Positions 36,303-44,342 of a DNA stretch of 64,000 nt are shown here, one piece after another. The notes below the pieces were generated by a model that was not told the origin of the DNA, did no database searches, and saw nothing but the letters and a program-made list of their open reading frames with translations. The position numbers were made by a program, and so were the translations under genes. The stretch comes from Aerococcus loyolae (GTDB lineage: Bacteria > Bacillota > Bacilli > Lactobacillales > Aerococcaceae), in the NCBI RefSeq assembly GCF_002871915.2, contig NZ_CP126958.1, forward strand, positions 1,970,561-2,034,560, given 5' to 3'. Positions within the stretch are counted from its first letter, which is position 1, and each line of letters starts with the position of its first letter.

Positions 36303-36590
36303 TTATTTTTTACTTTGGTCTAATCCTTTATTCTTCCCTAAATAGTAACCAACGATTCCACAAATAATCCCAGTCCCAATACTACCTTGTAGGGTGAAGA
36401 GCAGACTCTCAATTTCACCAGAAGCTGGTTCAAAGATTGGTTCAAACCAAGGGGTATAGGATTCGTCTAATTCGCCAATGAGTTCTTCTGCCCCACCATC
36501 GGAACCTTCATATTCACCATCCACGGTAAAAAGCGGAATAAACATAATTAATAGGGCCAGTAAGATGAGTAATAAATTTTTCTTTTTCAT
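36303..36590 (-). CDS. cbiN: Cobalt/nickel transporter accessory protein CbiN
   Basis: The 95-residue protein has two transmembrane helices separated by an acidic extracytoplasmic loop (LFTVDGEYEGSDGGAEELIG). This is the standard CbiN layout; CbiN assists metal loading of CbiM in Co-type systems. Its start directly follows the cbiM stop. Confidence 0.92.
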   Translation of the reverse strand: MKKKNLLLILLALLIMFIPLFTVDGEYEGSDGGAEELIGELDESYTPWFEPIFEPASGEIESLLFTLQGSIGTGIICGIVGYYLGKNKGLDQSKK

Positions 36591-37322
36591 CTATTTCTTC
36601 ACCTCTTTCAAGACGGTATCGTTAATCATATTCACCATCACCACAGAGAGCAACCCTTCAACAATAGCCAGAGGAATTTGGGTAATCATAAAGACGCCCA
36701 TAAATTTCATAGCTGCAGCAAAGATCCCTAAGGCTGGGTCAGGGTGAGCCAAAGCCAATTGGAAGGAGGTGGTCATATAGGTAGCTAGGTCAGCCAAAGC
36801 TGCACAGAGGAAGATATTGACACTGCTTGGCAGATTAATTTTTTCCCCTAAACGATAAACTGCGTAACCAACAAAAGGACCGACAACCGCCATCGAGAAA
36901 GCATTGGCACCCAATGTGGTTAAGCCCCCGTGAGCTAGGAAGAGCGCTTGGAAGAGAAGACAAATGGTCCCTAAAACGCTAATAACGCCAGGGCCAAAAA
37001 GATAGGTCCCCACACCAACACCCGTTGGATGGGAGGTTGACCCGGTTACCGATGGAATTTTTAAGGAAGACAGGATAAAAATAAAGGCACCACTGAGGGC
37101 TAACAAGACCTTGTTTTTACTATCCTTTTTAACGCTTTCCTTAATTTGATAGACCCCGTAACAGAAGAAAGGAATGAAAATCACAAACCAGATAATCACC
37201 CATTTCAGCGGCAAGTACCCCTCCATAATATGCATGGCATGGGCGGGTTCAGAAAAAGCCACTAATAAAAATAGGAAAGCCACTAGAAACAACTTTAGGG
37301 CTTGACTTTTAGATAAATGCAT
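36591..37322 (-). CDS. cbiM: Cobalt/nickel ECF transporter S component CbiM
   Basis: The 243-residue protein has a cleavable signal ending SEPAHA and then MHIMEGYLP. The mature N-terminus Met-His and a nearby His form the metal-binding site of CbiM/NikM proteins. Further motifs are GSTSHPTGVGVG and FLAHGGLTTLGANAFSM. It imports Co2+ or Ni2+, and the presence of CbiN favours cobalt. The start follows AAGGAG and a long structured leader. Confidence 0.93.
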   Translation of the reverse strand: MHLSKSQALKLFLVAFLFLLVAFSEPAHAMHIMEGYLPLKWVIIWFVIFIPFFCYGVYQIKESVKKDSKNKVLLALSGAFIFILSSLKIPSVTGSTSHPTGVGVGTYLFGPGVISVLGTICLLFQALFLAHGGLTTLGANAFSMAVVGPFVGYAVYRLGEKINLPSSVNIFLCAALADLATYMTTSFQLALAHPDPALGIFAAAMKFMGVFMITQIPLAIVEGLLSVVMVNMINDTVLKEVKK

Positions 37323-37389
37323 TAAAAATTCTCCTTTTTTGATACAGTAAAATACCTAACAATAACAACCCCCATGGGAAAAAGGTCAG

Positions 37390-37494
37390 AAATAAGCGGA
37401 CTAGTCCAAAAGGTCTTGACCCCCAAGTCCTTGTGAAAGCTGCTGGTTATATTCTCAGCAATGGTCACTCATGAAACTAGTCCTGAACTTATTT
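37390..37494 (-). ncRNA. Structured 5' leader of cbiMNQO (candidate regulatory RNA)
   Basis: On the minus strand AAATAAG and GGACTAGT pair with ACTAGTCC and CTTATTT, closing a multibranch region. Inside are a GTGA/TCAC plus GCTG/CAGC arm, and a second arm with AAGG/CCTT and CTTG/CAAG. This lies in a leader of about 230 nt between a good promoter and cbiM. I do not see the B12-box of cobalamin riboswitches or the repeated GGGACAG-like motifs of NiCo riboswitches. Confidence 0.45.
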
Positions 37495-37556
37495 TCTTTA
37501 CTTAATTTGGCTCGGCGAAATCACTGCCTTACCCAAGATCTTGTAGCTACGCGAAA

Positions 37557-37585
37557 ATTATACCCCAGATCTAGATAGCTTGCAA
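37557..37585 (-). promoter_or_regulatory. Sigma-A promoter of cbiMNQO
   Basis: On the minus strand TTGCAA and a perfect TATAAT are spaced by exactly 17 nt. The start point would be about 230 nt upstream of cbiM. Confidence 0.8.
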
Positions 37586-37599
37586 TATTTTTCACAAGA

Positions 37600-37614
37600 T
37601 TAGAAATATTCTAA
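37600..37614. promoter_or_regulatory. PerR/Fur-like operator palindrome upstream of cbiM
   Basis: TTAGAAATATTCTAA is a perfect inverted repeat matching 14 of 15 positions of the PerR-type box TTAGAATnATTCTAA. It sits about 15 nt upstream of the cbiM -35. Fur, Zur and PerR boxes are hard to tell apart by eye. Confidence 0.55.
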
Positions 37615-37672
37615 AAACAAATTTAATTTATATTTAATTTAAATACACTTAAGCCAATTTCCGGCTTCTTTA

Positions 37673-37687
37673 TTAGAATTTTTCTAG
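37673..37687. promoter_or_regulatory. Second PerR/Fur-like box, upstream of the CNNM gene
   Basis: TTAGAATTTTTCTAG matches 13 of 15 positions of the same palindrome. It lies just upstream of the expected -35 of the CNNM promoter, whose extended -10 TGCTATGAT is at 37717-37724. Confidence 0.45.
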
Positions 37688-37756
37688 GCTATTAATAGGA
37701 CAAGGGCGGGGTTTGTGCTATGATAGAAGTAAAAAAATTTAGGAGGAATTTCATCT

Positions 37757-39079
37757 ATGGATGACAGTTTTCTTGTCAGCATAATCATCTTTTTCGTCTG
37801 TGTAATCTTATCGGCCTACTTCTCATCGTCAGAAACGGCCTTCACCTCAGCGTCTTCGATTCGTTTACAGAATGAAGCGGAACTGGGGGACGACCGCGCC
37901 AAACAGGCTCTAGACTTACAAAATCAATTTGATTCCTTATTATCGACCATTTTAATTGGGAATAACTTCGTCAACATTGCGGCTTCTTCGATTGCCACGG
38001 TGGTCTTTATGGAGTTAATTCCTGAATACGGGGCCACCATTGCCACAGTCTTCACCACGGTGACCCTCTTGCTCTTTTCGGAAATTACTCCGAAATTAAT
38101 CGCTAAGATTGTTCCCGAGCCCTTTGCTAAGTTTTCCACTCCTTATCTCAGAGTGATCATGTGGTTGTTCAAACCCTTAGTGTGGTTGGTTAACCAATGG
38201 CAAAAAATGGTCCAACACTTCTTCCCCTTGGAAGCCCAAGAAGGAATTAGTGAAGAAGAATTGCTATCGATGGTTGATGAAGCCCGGGTCGGCGGCAGTA
38301 TTGAGCATGATGAACAACGCCTAGTCAAGGCCGCTATCCGTTTCGATGACCGGGAAGTTTCCGCAATTATTACTCCGCGGATTGATGTCGAAGCCATTGA
38401 TGTATCGGACAGTGACCAAGAAATCGAAGCCATCTTTGAAAGTCAACCCTATTCCCGGCTCTTAGTCTACGAAGAAGACATTGACAATGTCCTCGGTGTT
38501 CTCCATGAACGCGACTTCAACCGCTACCTCCGGGAAAAGTTCAAACACCCTGAGAAAAAGATTCTCTTAAACAGTCTTTTATTGGATACTTTTTCGATCC
38601 CACAAAATATGAAACTAGCCACCCTCTTGCGGCAAATGCAAGCTAAGCAAATTCATATGGCAGTGGTCCGCGATGAACACGGGGGAATGATTGGGATCGT
38701 CACCATGGAAGATGTCTTAGAGGAATTAGTTGGTGAAATTTGGGACGAAGACGACATTGTTACCCAAGATATCGAGATCGTCGAAGAAGGCCAACATTAT
38801 GTCTTCAGTGGCGGTTGCGCCATCGAGAAAAGCCAACCCCTGCTCCAACTCCCGCTCAAAGAAGCTAATCTTTATCACACGATTAACGGCTTTGCCACCC
38901 ATTACCTAGGCAAGCTGCCTGAACTGGGCGACCACTTTGCTGTTGGGGCTTGGATCTTTGAAGTGATTGAAGAGGATAAGCAAAGAGTGGGCAAGTTAGA
39001 TGCCAAACGCCTTCCTGAAGATGAAGTCGTCGGTCAAGCCGCTCAGTATGAAGAATATGAGCCCGACAAAGAAGAATAA
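37757..39079 (+). CDS. CNNM/CorC-type membrane protein with CBS pair (hemolysin C-like, TlyC family)
   Basis: The 440-residue protein has an N-terminal DUF21/CNNM membrane domain (about residues 1-190, with SSSETAFTSAS). A CBS pair follows (about 205-335, with ITPRIDVEAIDV and VVRDEHGGMIGIVTMEDVLEELVGE in two blocks), then a CorC_HlyC domain. Family members such as MpfA and YhdP export Mg2+ or related divalent cations. The divergent cbiMNQO operon and the shared operator boxes suggest a metal-homeostasis role. The hemolysin name is historical. Confidence 0.9.
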   Translation: MDDSFLVSIIIFFVCVILSAYFSSSETAFTSASSIRLQNEAELGDDRAKQALDLQNQFDSLLSTILIGNNFVNIAASSIATVVFMELIPEYGATIATVFTTVTLLLFSEITPKLIAKIVPEPFAKFSTPYLRVIMWLFKPLVWLVNQWQKMVQHFFPLEAQEGISEEELLSMVDEARVGGSIEHDEQRLVKAAIRFDDREVSAIITPRIDVEAIDVSDSDQEIEAIFESQPYSRLLVYEEDIDNVLGVLHERDFNRYLREKFKHPEKKILLNSLLLDTFSIPQNMKLATLLRQMQAKQIHMAVVRDEHGGMIGIVTMEDVLEELVGEIWDEDDIVTQDIEIVEEGQHYVFSGGCAIEKSQPLLQLPLKEANLYHTINGFATHYLGKLPELGDHFAVGAWIFEVIEEDKQRVGKLDAKRLPEDEVVGQAAQYEEYEPDKEE

Positions 39080-39211
39080 TAATCAAGCTATTTGTTATTT
39101 TCTTCCCAGTTTGTTCACAACTTCTTCACAATTATGGCTTACTATAAAAGCGTAGTAAATAGATACATTATTTCTATCTTTCTCCTCCCATTATAGAAAG
39201 ACTAGGACAAG

Positions 39212-39235
39212 AGACGCCTGAGCGCGTCTTTTTTT
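39212..39235 (+). terminator. Terminator of the CNNM gene
   Basis: AGACGC pairs with GCGTCT around CTGAGC, followed by a run of eight T. Confidence 0.8.
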
Positions 39236-39249
39236 GTGGTCTAAATTCG

Positions 39250-39330
39250 AAAAGAGCTAGTTAGCCAACCCGGTTTCCCAAACTGGTAGTTTCCACCAAG
39301 TCTGGGTTATCAGGAGCTACTAGCTCTTTT
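39250..39330. repeat. 81-bp inverted repeat (structured, possible terminator)
   Basis: AAAAGAGCTAGT pairs with ACTAGCTCTTTT over 12 bp, and AACCC with GGGTT inside, leaving a loop of about 35 nt. It could end transcripts of the minus-strand ATPase gene after the hairpin repeats. The large ordered interior is more than a terminator needs. Confidence 0.5.
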
Positions 39331-39373
39331 ACTTTTTTATTGAGAATTTTTTAGTAGGCATTAGTTTGTTCCT

Positions 39374-39764
39374 TGCGCTTGTCACATTCACTTTAAATGT
39401 GTTGAACATCCCAACGCTCAGGCTAGCTGAGCTTATGGTTTTTCTTCCAGTGATTCAGGGCTCTGACGGCGTCCTCACATTTTTATCAAACCTGTTCCGG
39501 GTGCAAGGCAAGCGTCGCACTCTATCCAAACCTGCTCCAGTCACAGGACGAACGTCCGCTTCAAAAACTGATAACGCTCAGCTTCACTGAGCTTATCTCA
39601 GTTTTCTCCAGCGATTTCGTCCTTTTTTGTGACTGTCGCACTCTCTTCAAACCTGCTCCAGTCACAGGACGAACGTCCGCTTCAAAAACTGATAACGCTC
39701 AGCTTCACTGAGCTTATCTCAGTTTTCTCCAGCGATTTCGTCCTTTTTTGTGACTGTCGCACTC
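39374..39764 (-). repeat. Hairpin-repeat cluster: two nearly identical C units plus degenerate remains
   Basis: Units C at 39644-39764 and 39523-39643 are both 121 bp and differ only in a few bases next to the boundary, which points to a recent tandem duplication. Beyond them, 39374-39513 holds degraded B and D-like pieces (GCTCAGCTAGCCTGAGCGTT region). The cluster begins inside or directly after the ATPase stop codon, in the same orientation. Confidence 0.85.
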
Positions 39765-39765
39765 T

Positions 39766-41562
39766 CTATTTCACTTGCATGCGGGCGCGTAAGGCATAGA
39801 AGATGGCCATTAAATCCATCACTTCTTGGAGAATGGCTCCTAATAAGGCTGGGATGGCGCCAGTGGAAGCTATCAGCATCAAAATAATCGAGGTCACAAT
39901 CCCAAAGATGACGGCTTGCTTGGCCACTTTCAGGGTGTGTTTGGCAATTTTAACCGCTTGACTCACCTTGGAGAGGTCATCCTTTAAGATAACAGCATCG
40001 GCGGATTCACTGGCAGCGGTTGATCCATGGGCCCCCATAGCAATCCCAATATCTGCGACTGTCAGCGCCGGGGCATCATTGACCCCATCCCCCACCATCA
40101 TGACCGGTCGAGACTCTTCTCCGATTGCCTTCAAGAGATTAATCTTATCCTCAGGTAAGAGATTGGCGTGCACTTCCTCAATTCCAGCACTGTGGGCGAT
40201 CCGTTGAGCAATATTTTCATCATCCCCGGTCAACATCATGATCCGTTCCACGTCCAAGTGGGCTAATTCACGGATAGTTTCAGACGCTTCAGGACGGATT
40301 TGATCGTTAAAGGTAATCCGACCAGCATAATGGCCGTCAATCGCCACATAGACATTGGTTTTGCCATCAGTGATCTTCTCAGCACCAACAAAATCCGCCT
40401 TCCCCACTTTTACTTTCTTGCCCTCAACTTGCCCTTGAACTCCAGCAGCGGTCACTTCTTCTAAGTGACTGACGGGGGCTAGTTCTAAATCCTTGGCCTG
40501 GGCCGCCTCTACTAGAGACCGAGCTAAAACGTGGGTCGAGGATTGTTCAGCACTAGCCGCATAATAAAGAATACGCTCAGCTTCAAAGTTACCTTGGACT
40601 TCCACCTCATCAACGGCTAAAGAGCCCTGGGTAATGGTCCCGGTTTTATCAAAGGCAGCGCTTTTGACTTGGTCTAATTTTTCCAAGCTGGTTCCTGATT
40701 TCATGACAATCCCATTGCGACTAGAGTTACTCATCCCACCCACAATGGCTACCGGAGCAGCAATAATTAAAGGACAAGGTGAAGCCACCACTAACACTTC
40801 AGCAAAGCGCACTGGATCCTTAGAGACAAACCAGGCAATGAAGGCAATGGCATAGGCGATAATGGTAAAAGGCACCGCATAACGGTCAGCCAGGCGGACA
40901 AAGGGGGCGGGCTCTTCCTTAGAATGCTCAACTAAAGCCACTAAGCGTTGGTATTGACTATCTTTAGCTGCCTTCTTGACTTCAAAAACTAGGCTAGCAT
41001 CTCCATTAATCGACCCCGACATCAGTTCGTCACCAACTGTTTTCTCCACCGGCTTGGATTCCCCAGTCAAGGAGGATTCATCAACAAAGGTCTCCCCTTG
41101 AATGATCACCCCGTCTACAGGCACCAATTCGTTAGGACGGACTCTGACTTGGTCACCGACTTCCACCTCGTCAACGGGAATAGAATCCGTTGACCCATCA
41201 GGATTAAGCCGGTGGGCGAATTGAGGAGAATGCTCCAGTAGGGCTTCCAGTTCCCGACTAGCTTGTTGAGTGGCATAGGCCTCCAGGGATTCTCCCCCGG
41301 TCATCATGACTAGAATCATTAAACTGGCCCAATGTTCCCCGACAGCTAGGGTGGCGAGGATAGCCGTAATGGCGAGGATATCGACTCCATAGTAGCCATC
41401 CTTTAAGGTTTCGATCATGTCTTTGGCCAGAATGAGCGCCATGATAATCCCCCAAATGGCAATTAACCAAAAGGCTATCGCTTCCTGGCCCATCAGAAAT
41501 TGCAGGCAGAGAGCGACGGCCCCAGTAACCAAGGTCACGATAAACTGTTGAAAATCAGTCAT
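39766..41562 (-). CDS. P1B-type metal-transporting ATPase, SPC-motif group (PmtA/PfeT-like Fe(II) or Co/Zn exporter)
   Basis: The 598-residue ATPase lacks an N-terminal metal-binding domain. It has the actuator TGES motif, an SPC transmembrane motif (VVASPCPLIIAAP) in place of CPC, the DKTGTIT phosphorylation site, and hinge GDGVNDAPAL. SPC is typical of the P1B-4 group, which includes the PerR-controlled iron exporters PmtA of Streptococcus pyogenes and PfeT of Bacillus. A PerR-like box over its -35 supports that role. The last helix has QEVMD where HEG is usual, so substrate is uncertain. Confidence 0.85.
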   Translation of the reverse strand: MTDFQQFIVTLVTGAVALCLQFLMGQEAIAFWLIAIWGIIMALILAKDMIETLKDGYYGVDILAITAILATLAVGEHWASLMILVMMTGGESLEAYATQQASRELEALLEHSPQFAHRLNPDGSTDSIPVDEVEVGDQVRVRPNELVPVDGVIIQGETFVDESSLTGESKPVEKTVGDELMSGSINGDASLVFEVKKAAKDSQYQRLVALVEHSKEEPAPFVRLADRYAVPFTIIAYAIAFIAWFVSKDPVRFAEVLVVASPCPLIIAAPVAIVGGMSNSSRNGIVMKSGTSLEKLDQVKSAAFDKTGTITQGSLAVDEVEVQGNFEAERILYYAASAEQSSTHVLARSLVEAAQAKDLELAPVSHLEEVTAAGVQGQVEGKKVKVGKADFVGAEKITDGKTNVYVAIDGHYAGRITFNDQIRPEASETIRELAHLDVERIMMLTGDDENIAQRIAHSAGIEEVHANLLPEDKINLLKAIGEESRPVMMVGDGVNDAPALTVADIGIAMGAHGSTAASESADAVILKDDLSKVSQAVKIAKHTLKVAKQAVIFGIVTSIILMLIASTGAIPALLGAILQEVMDLMAIFYALRARMQVK

Positions 41563-41602
41563 TTTTCTTCCTCCTTATTAACAGTCTTGTTTTCATAGCT
41601 TT

Positions 41603-41631
41603 AGTATACACTAGTTTAGAATTTTTCTAAA
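41603..41631 (-). promoter_or_regulatory. Promoter and PerR-like operator of the metal ATPase
   Basis: On the minus strand a TTAGAA -35 and TATACT -10 (41603-41608) are 16 nt apart. The palindrome TTTAGAATTTTTCTAAA at 41615-41631 overlaps the -35 and matches the PerR-type box at 14 of 15 core positions. The geometry fits repression. Confidence 0.6.
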
Positions 41632-41779
41632 GTGGTAAGATTTATTTTTTCAAATTATTTACAAAAAGTCAAAAAGACCAGCGACTTTGTCTTTTTACTA
41701 AGACTTCTGGCCAATAATTTGTTAAAGTAAACTTATGCCAAAAAGTAATCAATGATTAAGAACAAAGGAGGTACACTTT

Positions 41780-42994
41780 GTGCATTTTAACCGTAAGCAA
41801 TGGTTATTACTAGGACTAGGCATCATTGCCCTCTGTCTCATTGTCCTTAACTGGTCATCCATTGTCTCCTGGCTGGGCCAAGTCTGGTCCATCGCCTATC
41901 CCATTACCCTAGGCGCCATGGTTGCCTATGTGGTCAATATCCTCATGTCCCTTTACGAGAAGTATTTGTGGCCCCATACTGATAAGGACTGGCTAGCGAA
42001 AAGCCGCCGCCCTATTGCCATCGTCTTGGCCCTCTTAAGTATCCTGGCCCTTATCGCCCTTACCTTGGGACTGATTATTCCCCAATTGGTCGCCGTAGTG
42101 GCCAACTTTATCGAGATCCTCCCCCGCCTCTTCCAAAGTCTGGATGGCTTATTAGAACGCTACGAGGACCTCTATCCGGAAATTGTCTCCTATATGGGAA
42201 ATTTGGACCTCAACTGGCAGAACATGGTCCGCCGCACCATCAGCTTTGCCCAAGGGCTGACTTCGAGTTTGATTGGGTCAACCATCGGGGCCGTGACCTC
42301 AGTAGCAAGCTGGGTGGTCACCATCTTTATTGCTATCATTATTACTTTCTATATATTGATGTCTAAAGAACGTCTAGGCCAGCAATTTCACCGGCTCACC
42401 AAAGCTTACTTAAAGGAAAAGCACTACAACCAAGTCCATTATGTCTTAGCTATGATCAACGATGCTTTCTATAACTTCATCGCTGGAGAAGTTGTCGAGG
42501 CCGCCATCCTGGGTTGTATGGTGGGCTTTGGCATGTGGATCTTTGGCTTTCCTTACGCCAGCATGATCGGTGTCCTCACTGGGGTCACAGCCATCATCCC
42601 TCTCTTAGGGGCCTATATTTCTGGGGGCTTGGGTTTTCTTTTGATCCTCATGCATTCCCCCGTCCAAGCCCTGCTCTTTGTGGTCTTTATTGTCGTCGTC
42701 CAACAAATTGAAGGGAACTTGATCTATCCTAAAGTAGTCGGCAATTCTCTCGGCCTACCAGGCATGTGGGTCTTAATTGCAGTTACAGTAGGGGGCGGTT
42801 TGATGGGCGTTGCTGGCATGCTCATCGGGGTTCCAGTCGCTTCGGCCGGCTACCGCTTACTGAAATTTGATGTCAACTACCGCGAAGCCAAGGCCCAGTC
42901 AGCTGACAGCCAAAAAGTCAAAGCGCCTAGCCAACTGGCCCGCCAGCACGACTTTAGTATCCAGGCCTTAGCCGATGAAGAGGGCTTGGATTAA
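41780..42994 (+). CDS. AI-2E family transporter (UPF0118 permease)
   Basis: The 404-residue membrane protein has about eight helices in the AI-2E/UPF0118 pattern. It includes a long amphipathic central region and the C-terminal signature VVQQIEGNLIYPKVVGNSLGL. Members include autoinducer-2 and Na+/Li+-H+ exporters, so the substrate is unknown. Translation begins at a GTG (41780-41782) placed 7 nt after AAAGGAGGT; no ATG competes. Confidence 0.88.
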   Translation: MHFNRKQWLLLGLGIIALCLIVLNWSSIVSWLGQVWSIAYPITLGAMVAYVVNILMSLYEKYLWPHTDKDWLAKSRRPIAIVLALLSILALIALTLGLIIPQLVAVVANFIEILPRLFQSLDGLLERYEDLYPEIVSYMGNLDLNWQNMVRRTISFAQGLTSSLIGSTIGAVTSVASWVVTIFIAIIITFYILMSKERLGQQFHRLTKAYLKEKHYNQVHYVLAMINDAFYNFIAGEVVEAAILGCMVGFGMWIFGFPYASMIGVLTGVTAIIPLLGAYISGGLGFLLILMHSPVQALLFVVFIVVVQQIEGNLIYPKVVGNSLGLPGMWVLIAVTVGGGLMGVAGMLIGVPVASAGYRLLKFDVNYREAKAQSADSQKVKAPSQLARQHDFSIQALADEEGLD

Positions 42995-43023
42995 GTAAAA
43001 AATATTAGCTCAGCTTGATAAGC

Positions 43024-43060
43024 AACCGTCTCCTAAGAGAAATGGGGACGGTTTTTTTTT
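43024..43060 (+). terminator. Terminator of the AI-2E gene
   Basis: AACCGTCTCC pairs with GGGGACGGTT (one G-T pair) around a 10-nt loop, followed by a long T tract. Confidence 0.88.
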
Positions 43061-43148
43061 TGCGTTTTTCTATATGAAGTATGCAAGATAAGTGATAAAA
43101 TAAGTATAGAGATAAAAGCACTTTCATTATTGAGTGAGGAGGCTTATC

Positions 43149-43472
43149 ATGATTACTACAACAACTCCCAACGTCCAGGGCAAGACCATCATCGCCTATC
43201 AAGGCATTGTCTTTGGCGAAGTGGTGACGGGTGTCAATCTACTGAAGGATATGGGAGCAGGTTTTCGTAATATCTTTGGCGGTCGGTCCAAGGGTTACGA
43301 AGGAGAACTGACCCAAGCACGCGAAGAAGCCCTCCAAGAAATGGCTAACCGAGCTAAAGAACTGGGTGCCGACGCTGTGGTGGGCGTCAAGATGGACTAT
43401 GAAACCCTAGGAGCTAATAACGGCATTCTCATGGTCACCTGCAGCGGGACAGCCGTTAGCTTGACTGATTAA
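43149..43472 (+). CDS. YbjQ/UPF0145 family protein
   Basis: The 107-residue product starts [14 protein letters not shown] after GAGGAGG. It has the family features [20 protein letters not shown], the EGEL...AREEALQEM helix and [12 protein letters not shown]. The family forms pentamers and is sometimes called heavy-metal-binding, but its function is not settled. A single-gene unit ending at a terminator. Confidence 0.9.
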   Translation: MITTTTPNVQGKTIIAYQGIVFGEVVTGVNLLKDMGAGFRNIFGGRSKGYEGELTQAREEALQEMANRAKELGADAVVGVKMDYETLGANNGILMVTCSGTAVSLTD

Positions 43473-43512
43473 GTCTGTGAAACAAATTAGATAATGAGAA
43501 AATCCCCCTACT

Positions 43513-43547
43513 AACAGAGAGAAAGTCTAAATTTCTCTCTGTTTTTT
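43513..43547 (+). terminator. Terminator of the ybjQ-like gene
   Basis: AACAGAGAGAAA pairs with TTTCTCTCTGTT (12 bp, 7-nt loop) followed by T. Confidence 0.88.
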
Positions 43548-43664
43548 ATTAAGGAGACCTTAAGAATCCCAAAAATTAAGCGTTTCCATTTGTGCTTCTG
43601 AAGAATTTCCCCTAAGCTAAAAGTATGTCAATCATATAGAAGAATTTTTGAGGAGGACGATTCG

Positions 43665-44336
43665 ATGAATAAAAAATTGAAAATCTCATTAGTCAGTCTA
43701 GCCAGCATCTTTACATTAGCTGCCTGTGGCCAAGCTAATGATGGCGGAAATAATTCCAACACTGACCAAAATGAAAGCAGCCAAGAAGTTTCTTCAGAAA
43801 CGAAGGGAGAAACAGCTTCTCAAGAAGAAAACAAAGAGCAAAATGACGCTAAAGAAGAAAATAAGGACCAAGCAGAGTCCAGTCAATCCGGCCAAGATCA
43901 AGAAAGTATCGAAAACAAAGACTATGCTGTTTCCATCGAAGATGCCGTGAATACATTTAACAAAGAAACTGGCGCTGAAGACGTTAAGATTGAAGAAATT
44001 GAGTTTGACTATGAGGAAGAATTCAGTAAATATACCTATCAAATCCAAGGCTATAACGCTGAAAATGAATGGGACATGCACATTGACCCTGATACCGGTG
44101 AAGTCTTGAAGGTAGAAACTGAAAAAGAAGCCAATGACGAAACGAAACAAATCGAAGTCACCAGCATTATCACACCAAAAGAAGCCATGGAGAAGGCCCT
44201 CGCCGAACACCCAGGCGAAAAAGTGAAAAACTGGGAACTTTCTGTTGATGACAACGGCGTCATCCACTATGAAATCGACCTCACCAATGTCGATGATGTC
44301 GATGTTAGCGCTTCAAGCGGAGAAATCATTCCTTAA
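43665..44336 (+). CDS. PepSY-domain lipoprotein
   Basis: The 223-residue product has a lipoprotein signal (lipobox LAAC) and a very acidic, Gln/Ser/Glu-rich linker to about residue 85. Two PepSY-like repeats follow: SIEDAVNTFNKETGAED...MHIDPDTGEVLKVE and TPKEAMEKALAEHPGEKV...YEIDLTNVDD. PepSY domains often inhibit or chaperone proteases at the cell surface. A weak cre-like site (43574-43589, 13 of 16) lies upstream. AGGAGG precedes the ATG. A hairpin repeat starts 6 nt after the stop. Confidence 0.85.
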   Translation: MNKKLKISLVSLASIFTLAACGQANDGGNNSNTDQNESSQEVSSETKGETASQEENKEQNDAKEENKDQAESSQSGQDQESIENKDYAVSIEDAVNTFNKETGAEDVKIEEIEFDYEEEFSKYTYQIQGYNAENEWDMHIDPDTGEVLKVETEKEANDETKQIEVTSIITPKEAMEKALAEHPGEKVKNWELSVDDNGVIHYEIDLTNVDDVDVSASSGEIIP

Positions 44337-44342
44337 ACAGTA

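Noticed and set aside
37390..37562. Cobalamin or NiCo riboswitch before cbiM
   Set aside because: The location is right, but the B12-box and the NiCo conserved purine-rich motifs are not visible. A model search is needed before naming it.
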